A DNA stretch of 21,284 nt, from positions 1-21,284 of the forward strand of contig JANBTH010000311.1 in NCBI GenBank assembly GCA_027578815.1, given 5' to 3'. The notes below the pieces were generated by a model. That model made no database searches and was not told the origin of the DNA. It worked only from the letters and a program-made list of their open reading frames with translations. This document shows, piece after piece, positions 16,492 to 21,284 of the stretch (positions are counted from its first letter, which is position 1; every line of letters begins with the position of its first letter). This stretch comes from Coemansia sp. RSA 1804 (taxonomy: Eukaryota; Kickxellomycota; Kickxellomycetes; Kickxellales; Kickxellaceae). A program made the translations under genes and the position numbers.

Positions 16492-17930
16492 ATTTGGATT
16501 ACCATACGTCTAGCCAACTCCTCTCCAAGACCTGCCACAATTCCATGTACAATGTTAGACAAGTTTGGATTAAGCTCTACCGTCCGATTCACCGACATCG
16601 GAATGGGTATGCGCATATCCACTGCTTGCTCAGACGCCGACGTAAGCACCCGTATTTTCACTGCCTCCATGGTATTTCTGAGTTTTTCTTCGTCATCTGA
16701 ACTCCACCAAGGAACGCTTCTCATTGCCTGAAGCGACAGCGCTGGCGAGAATTCGAGTTTGTCTTCAATGCGGCTGCGCACCAACCCAAGACCATCGACT
16801 GCAGGATCAAAGGTGGTAAAGACAGGGTGGTCGCGGATGCGCTCGAGACAGCGCTCAACCGGGATCCACTTCATTGTGATCAGATCCAGAAGATATGACG
16901 GATGCCACCGCGCCTTGTAAGTCATCTTGGGACATGTCGGGACATAGTAACCCATGTAGTAGTACTGGATGTCGGCGTCAACATAGTTATGCAGCCGTCT
17001 GACAAGCGAAATCTCCACCAATGAGCTGTACGACCCAACCGACAGCCACGAATAGTCCGGATCGTAAAAGAGATACACAGAAGACACGCATCTTGGCAGG
17101 ATGTCGATAACTCCTACAGCCACAAGTTTTCCGTCAAGGTAGTAACACTGGTGGTAAGATCCCAGCTGGCTGTTAGGCAGGATTTCCCCATCCATACTAT
17201 CGCGATCTGCGGATATCGCTTGAGGAATCAGTGGCGATATGCACAAAAAGTCCTTAAAGTCATGGCGCGTCGAGCTTAGGTCGTTGTGTACAGCACACTG
17301 GTACTTGTCGAACAAGCGGTACTTTTCCTCAGAAAAGGCCGACGGCTCTAGGCACACCTTGACATGGCCTTTGCTAGCTTCCGCAACGCGCTCCACCAGC
17401 TCGTCTGCATTGGGCGACATGGTACTATCGTGGCCTTTCACAGCTTGGTCGTGTTGGCGCATGGATAGGGCATGGCCATGTTTCCGCCATTTGCGCAAGA
17501 GCTTCTTATTCGAGGACGACAGAGTGACGTCTAGAGCATTTGTGCGGATGGTGTAATACGCGCAACACGAGTCCTTGTGGTCTGTCAGATACAGCGTTGT
17601 TCCAGAACGGCGCCATCCGCGATCAATTAGATCCTGGTAGTCGCTGCATGTCAGTCGGTATGCATTAACACTCAGATACTTTGAGCCAACTAGCGAACTA
17701 CAGTATCCGCATTCGGAACGCGGTGATATGCTTTCAATACGGATGCAGGATTGCGGCTTGCGCTTGCTGAAAAATCCCAAAGGCCCGTCCTCACTGATGC
17801 AGTCGCTGTGGGCGCTGCTATCGCACTCTGACCCGGAGTCGTCTTCATGCGCAATTCCGCTGTCAATACTAGTCGTGCTGTTCCTTTCTCCCGACTTTTC
17901 TTCGCCGGGCTCCGATGGCGCTGGCTTCAT
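16488..17930 (-). CDS. ATE1: Arginyl-tRNA-protein transferase ATE1
   Basis: Transfers Arg from Arg-tRNA to N-terminal Asp, Glu or oxidised Cys of proteins, making them substrates of the Arg/N-degron pathway (EC 2.3.2.8). The single-exon frame encodes 480 aa. Residues 1-60 are an acidic, Ser-rich extension likely to be disordered. The N-terminal ATE domain has C74-x-x-C77 (ECGYCSS) and the C122-C123 pair (DSCCAYYTIR), the four cysteines reported to bind an Fe-S cluster. Between them are NAYRLTCSDYQDLIDRGWRRSG and TLYLTDH. The C-terminal GNAT-like domain shows HQCYYLDGKLVAVGVIDILP, SSVYLFYDPDYSWLSVGSYS, YYYMGYYVPTCPKMTYKARW and HPSYLL, all strong family blocks. The start ATG at 17930 is the first in frame. 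Length is close to the family norm of about 500. Confidence 0.97.
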   Translation of the reverse strand: MKPAPSEPGEEKSGERNSTTSIDSGIAHEDDSGSECDSSAHSDCISEDGPLGFFSKRKPQSCIRIESISPRSECGYCSSLVGSKYLSVNAYRLTCSDYQDLIDRGWRRSGTTLYLTDHKDSCCAYYTIRTNALDVTLSSSNKKLLRKWRKHGHALSMRQHDQAVKGHDSTMSPNADELVERVAEASKGHVKVCLEPSAFSEEKYRLFDKYQCAVHNDLSSTRHDFKDFLCISPLIPQAISADRDSMDGEILPNSQLGSYHQCYYLDGKLVAVGVIDILPRCVSSVYLFYDPDYSWLSVGSYSSLVEISLVRRLHNYVDADIQYYYMGYYVPTCPKMTYKARWHPSYLLDLITMKWIPVERCLERIRDHPVFTTFDPAVDGLGLVRSRIEDKLEFSPALSLQAMRSVPWWSSDDEEKLRNTMEAVKIRVLTSASEQAVDMRIPIPMSVNRTVELNPNLSNIVHGIVAGLGEELARRMVIQI

Positions 17931-20264
17931 TTTACTGTTTTGCTTCGGCCTTTTTTAGTTGCTTTTCTTGCCCTATATGTGCAAACATTTTGTGCAGCCA
18001 CCATTTTTGTTTAGCAGGTCAGTTTCCTAGCACAATTACTTTCGCCTTTTTGGGCACTGGGGGAGGGAAGGGAGAAATGAAAGATAACAAGGCAGGAAAG
18101 GGACGCTAACTGCTCAGCAGGTTCGGCCATTTTTTCTGTTCTACTGACTGGGCGGCTTTCCTGCGCTGGCTTGGTGGTGTGTGCTAACCATCCCTGTCAA
18201 TAATCTACAAACAGCCTCCTTTCGATTGTATGCTACAATTGTTACTACTTACTATTAGCCGAAATTCAAATAAGAATGTAAAAGAGTGTAGAGAAGAATT
18301 TTCATAGCTGAATCGTTCATGCTTTCAAGACACCAAGCCAAATAGCAAAATCCTTTTACTTTTTCTCTGCCAGCTTGTTGATTTGACCAGGCTTCAGCAC
18401 TGGCATGCGATTGTGTATGGGAAACTTGGAATCGGCAAAGACGACCACTGCTGCCAGCACGTTGCACAAAGTCTAGCTCTTTTCTGCTAATTGGATATTT
18501 TTCTTGACCATTATTCGTATCCATTGTACATGCTCTGGGAAAAGCCGATATATAAGGAAGAAGAGGGGCTTACAAAGAAAGCAGAAAAGTGGAATGCTTT
18601 TTCTTTTGACAAAAAGCTGCTCCAGCAAAGCAACCGGTCAAAGATAGTCAGTATATTAAATATATAATATTAGCTATATGGGTAAAAGAGACAAGGGATG
18701 CACGTGTAAAAAAGCAAGCCGTAAAAGCAAAACCCAGCTGGAAGAGGAATAAAAAAAAAGCTCTTTAGACAAGAAACCCCCAAAAACCATTCAAGCAAGA
18801 AACTTGCAGAAATGTTGGGTTAGCGACCGTAACTAGATATAGATAAAATGTATCTAATTTTAATAAATACAATTATTTTGAAAAAAAACCGCCATTGCTG
18901 GTTTACGGTTACTCTATAATTTCATTCAAAAGACATTCGGTGAACAAAAATAAGACTCAGCACAAGCGCTTTTTAAAGAAAACAGCCGACCTCGCAAAAC
19001 ACAGAATTTGCCCTCCCCTTTTCTGCATTGAAACACGGTTGGGTGCAACAGTCCGGATTAGACGTGCAGCGGGTTAGTGAAAATAAAACCCGGATATGGA
19101 ACGACAAGGAAACCCCCCCACCTGCATCAGCGGAACACCAACATTCGAGGCGGATGTAAGGGGAGAGCAGCCGAATGTTCCAATCCAGCACCCAACCAAC
19201 CATTTCTCTCTAGCCGCACACCGTGTCCAATTCATTACAAGCCAGAACACAATGCAGAATAAGAAATGATGTTTCAATTCTGATGTTGAAAATGCCAAAA
19301 GAAAATTCTTGCATTTCCCCGTGTGACAAGAGCAAGAGTGTTTAGAGTGGCCGGGGGTTTGGGAAATTCCCCATGTAGGCTACTAAAAAACAAAATAAAA
19401 ATGGCAAACCATCCCCCTTTTGTCTACAAGGACTAGCGATGCTTACGATTGTATTCTGCGTTTCTATTCTGCAACTTTTACTACAAGAGCTTTCTCGTTG
19501 CTAAAAATAGCTTGTGTTGAGAACTCTTTTATTTCTCTACATGTCTGCTGGTTTGCCAGGATTGTTGTTGGGAGCGAAGGATTTGGCTGCTCATCTTAAA
19601 GTGAAAGAAGCAAGGAAAGGGGCAATAAGAAGGCTGATGCTGCTGCCAAAGTCTCTTTTTTTTCTTGTTTCCGCTTTCACTACATCTACACTAAATGATT
19701 AGTCTTCTAGAGTATTAGAAAAAAGTAGGGCTTGTTCACACGTGTATATTGTGCTTGACTCGGTCGCGTGTGATGCACAAGGTGGATGTGACCATCCTGA
19801 CACTTGATCTCCGCGAGTGATATCCACCATGTCTGGATGTCAGAGCTTTGCAAATACGTGAAATTTTGTTTTCCTTCTCGTTAAATAGTTCTCAAACAAT
19901 GTGCCCAAAAGTCCGCACATGCATAGCAAAGTGGTGTGCAAAAAGCAGCGCAGCAAGAAGAACAATCGGTTATTGTGCATTATTCTAATGTGTTTAGGTG
20001 TCAATTTAGTGTTTTAATAATCATTGAATTTGATATGCACAATGAATGAGGGGATCTAAAAAATAAATAGTATAGTTTAACACACAGAAAAAGGAAGAAA
20101 AGAAAATAAAAGAACTATTCTTGTCCTTTAGATGCTGCAAGATGGGAAGATAGAGATAGGAGTATAATTACAGAGATGTGGTGAATGCAAGGATTAATGA
20201 GAAGGCCATGCAGCCGATTTTGGTGGCCAGAATTGAAGAGACACCGACGCTCTGGCTTGGCCGC
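17931..20264. other. Long spacer between the HAL4-like kinase and ATE1 genes
   Basis: 2.3 kb with no convincing gene. The first 180 bases should hold the ATE1 promoter. A weak minus-strand ORF is listed at 18255-18524. A TATATAAG sequence lies at 18549-18556, and 18640-18900 is AT-rich. Several 60-75-codon ORFs at 18895-19700 lack an ATG start or any recognisable domain. Part of the end is the 3' UTR of the kinase gene. An imperfect hairpin (GGTGGAT near 19781, ATCCACC near 19822) was noted. No tRNA or snRNA was recognised. Confidence 0.5.
18255..18524 (-). CDS. Weak hypothetical ORF, 89 codons, possible hidden exon in another frame
   Basis: ATG at 18524 to the stop at 18255; no domain is recognised. 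Within it, in a different frame, 18472-18356 reads as a 38-residue segment after a CTAG acceptor-like site. It contains a hydrophobic stretch (LAAVVVFAD) and ends with KPGQINKLAEKK and a stop. That reading looks more protein-like, but I could not find a first exon with an ATG and a good donor. A TATATA sequence lies about 25 bases upstream of the ATG. Both readings may be chance. Confidence 0.12.
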   Translation of the reverse strand: MDTNNGQEKYPISRKELDFVQRAGSSGRLCRFQVSHTQSHASAEAWSNQQAGREKVKGFCYLAWCLESMNDSAMKILLYTLLHSYLNFG

Positions 20265-21284
20265 CTAGGGGTGAAGAGGGTTGTGGTTGTGGTGGTTATG
20301 GTGGCCGTGGGCGGCAGCTGCCTGAGCCCGCATCCTGCGCGAGTTCATGCGCTCCTCATACTCCTCGGTATAATGCGAGTGCTTGCCGCCGCCTGGCACA
20401 ATCCCATCGTCATTGCACACGCAGATGCGCTTCAACACGTCGGACTCGAGCACCTCCTGCATGGTGGGACGAGCCTGGGGATCCGGGTTAAGCATCCTGT
20501 GGATTAGACGCCGGGTGCGCGGATCAATGCGCCTGAATCCGGAGTACTCGCGGCCCTGGCGCAATGCCTCGAGAAACTTTGCGTAGCTGGGGTCCTCCTC
20601 CTTGGCTACGTGCCAGGGGATCGTGCTGTAGACCATGGTGTAGTACACAATGGCAGTCGACCAAACATCGACTTTGCGCCCATCGTACGACTTGCCTGTG
20701 TGCATCTCCGGCGCAATGTAGGGCAGCGACCCGCACAGCCCACGCGATTTGCGCACCTTCTCCTCCCACGCCATGCGGAATACATCAGCAACACCAAAGT
20801 CGGTGAGTTTTATGGTGTTGTGTGCATCCAAAAGCAGATTTTCGGACTTGATGTCGCGGTGGCACACGCCCAGCGAGTGTAGGTGCGCAATGCCCTCGCA
20901 CATCTGCTTGAAGCAGCACTCGTCCTCCGGAAGCCCCATCGTGCCGTCTCTGATGATAGTGTGTAGGTCGCCGCCAGGGCAGTACTCCATTACCTGACAC
21001 CAGTTCTTTTGCGGATCCTGTATAAGATCCAGGGTGCTGACAATGTTCTTGTGGTGCACGCTTGACGAGATGCAGTACTCGCTGTTGAGCTTCTTGATGT
21101 AGTCGCGCGCGGTTTCTTTTGGGGACTGCTTGCGGAAGCGCTTGATGGCGTACATCTGCGGGCCGTCCTTGTGCTGCTTGTAGGCCACGCGAACAACAGC
21201 AGTTGCACCGTGCCCGATACATTCGCGCGAGCAGGTCCCGTACTTCTGTTCAAACACCGAGCTGACAACCGAGCCGCCCCTGTG
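20265..21284 (-). CDS. SAT4: HAL4/SAT4-like Ser/Thr kinase (3' part of gene, cut by window edge)
   Basis: Fungal kinase of the HAL4/HAL5/NPR1 group, which in yeast stabilises potassium and nutrient transporters at the plasma membrane. The frame is open from the window edge (base 21284) to the TAG at 20265, 339 residues. It contains the kinase domain from the Gly loop (ECIGHGATAVVRV) through lysine K48 (YAIKRF), HRD (142-144, CHRDIKSENLLL), DFG (162-164) and APE (191-193) to the C lobe. Group signatures are KLNSEYCISSSVHHKNIV, QVMEYCPGGDLHTII, MAWEEKV, CGSLPYIAPE and VDVWSTAIVYYTM. The activation segment and catalytic residues are intact. The C-terminal tail is basic, then Ala/His/Asn-rich (HGHHNHHNHN). 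The N-terminal regulatory region, usually long and Ser-rich in this group, lies outside the window; a GTG at 21257 is not the start. Confidence 0.93.
   Translation of the reverse strand, partial: HRGGSVVSSVFEQKYGTCSRECIGHGATAVVRVAYKQHKDGPQMYAIKRFRKQSPKETARDYIKKLNSEYCISSSVHHKNIVSTLDLIQDPQKNWCQVMEYCPGGDLHTIIRDGTMGLPEDECCFKQMCEGIAHLHSLGVCHRDIKSENLLLDAHNTIKLTDFGVADVFRMAWEEKVRKSRGLCGSLPYIAPEMHTGKSYDGRKVDVWSTAIVYYTMVYSTIPWHVAKEEDPSYAKFLEALRQGREYSGFRRIDPRTRRLIHRMLNPDPQARPTMQEVLESDVLKRICVCNDDGIVPGGGKHSHYTEEYEERMNSRRMRAQAAAAHGHHNHHNHNPLHP

Noticed and set aside
18679..18753. 24-codon Lys/Cys ORF resembling the start of a CXC domain
   Set aside because: Too short, and the Cys pattern is only two residues deep; a chance match.
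1..21284. Search for CRISPR arrays, tRNA/rRNA/snRNA genes, transposons, terminal inverted repeats and metabolic clusters
   Set aside because: Reading by eye found no spaced direct repeats, no tRNA T-arm/anticodon pattern, no transposase or reverse-transcriptase motifs, and no functionally linked gene set. A tRNAscan/Rfam and repeat search would be decisive.

Overview
The window looks like nuclear DNA of a fungus. The genes are eukaryotic: an AP-complex beta subunit, a septin, ATE1 and CMGC kinases. Most are single-exon, and two carry one clear GT-AG intron each. One kinase belongs to the fungal HAL4/SAT4 group, and the septin is of the Cdc11/AspA type. I would guess an early-diverging filamentous lineage such as Kickxellomycotina, but that is an impression from gene style and not something the sequence proves. 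Coding DNA runs from about 50% to 65% G+C by hand counts on sample lines. Spacers are poorer, and one block (about 3240-4200) falls to about 23-40%. LAYOUT. 1-1724 (-): 5' part of an AP-1/AP-2 beta-adaptin gene, cut by the window edge. 1725-4263: 2.5-kb spacer with a possible small spliced gene (2190-2654) and an AT-rich island holding an unexplained ORF. 4264-5388 (+): WDR89-like WD40 protein, convergent with a DYRK/PRP4-like kinase at 5517-7523 (-). 7524-8510: divergent promoter region. 8511-10230 (+, one intron): G3BP-type protein (NTF2-like domain plus RRM). 10549-11448 (+): steroid 5-alpha-reductase family enzyme, convergent with a Cdc11-type septin at 11684-13161 (-, one intron). 13957-15396 (-): FEN1-like nuclease with a large insertion. 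16488-17930 (-): arginyl-tRNA-protein transferase ATE1. 17931-20264: 2.3-kb spacer with only weak small ORFs. 20265-21284 (-): 3' part of a HAL4/SAT4-like kinase gene, whose 5' end lies outside the window. HOW THE GENES RELATE. These are unlinked housekeeping functions: vesicle coats, mRNP regulation, lipid reduction, septin cytoskeleton, DNA repair, N-degron tagging, and control of transport and growth by kinases. There is no cluster, mobile element, CRISPR array, tRNA or rRNA that I can support, and no obvious new multi-gene system. The better leads are single-protein oddities: a septin with Arg in place of Lys in both G1 and G4, a FEN1-like nuclease with about 150 extra residues and a possible in-frame intron, a kinase with an altered catalytic loop, and a few small candidate genes in the spacers that need transcript data.
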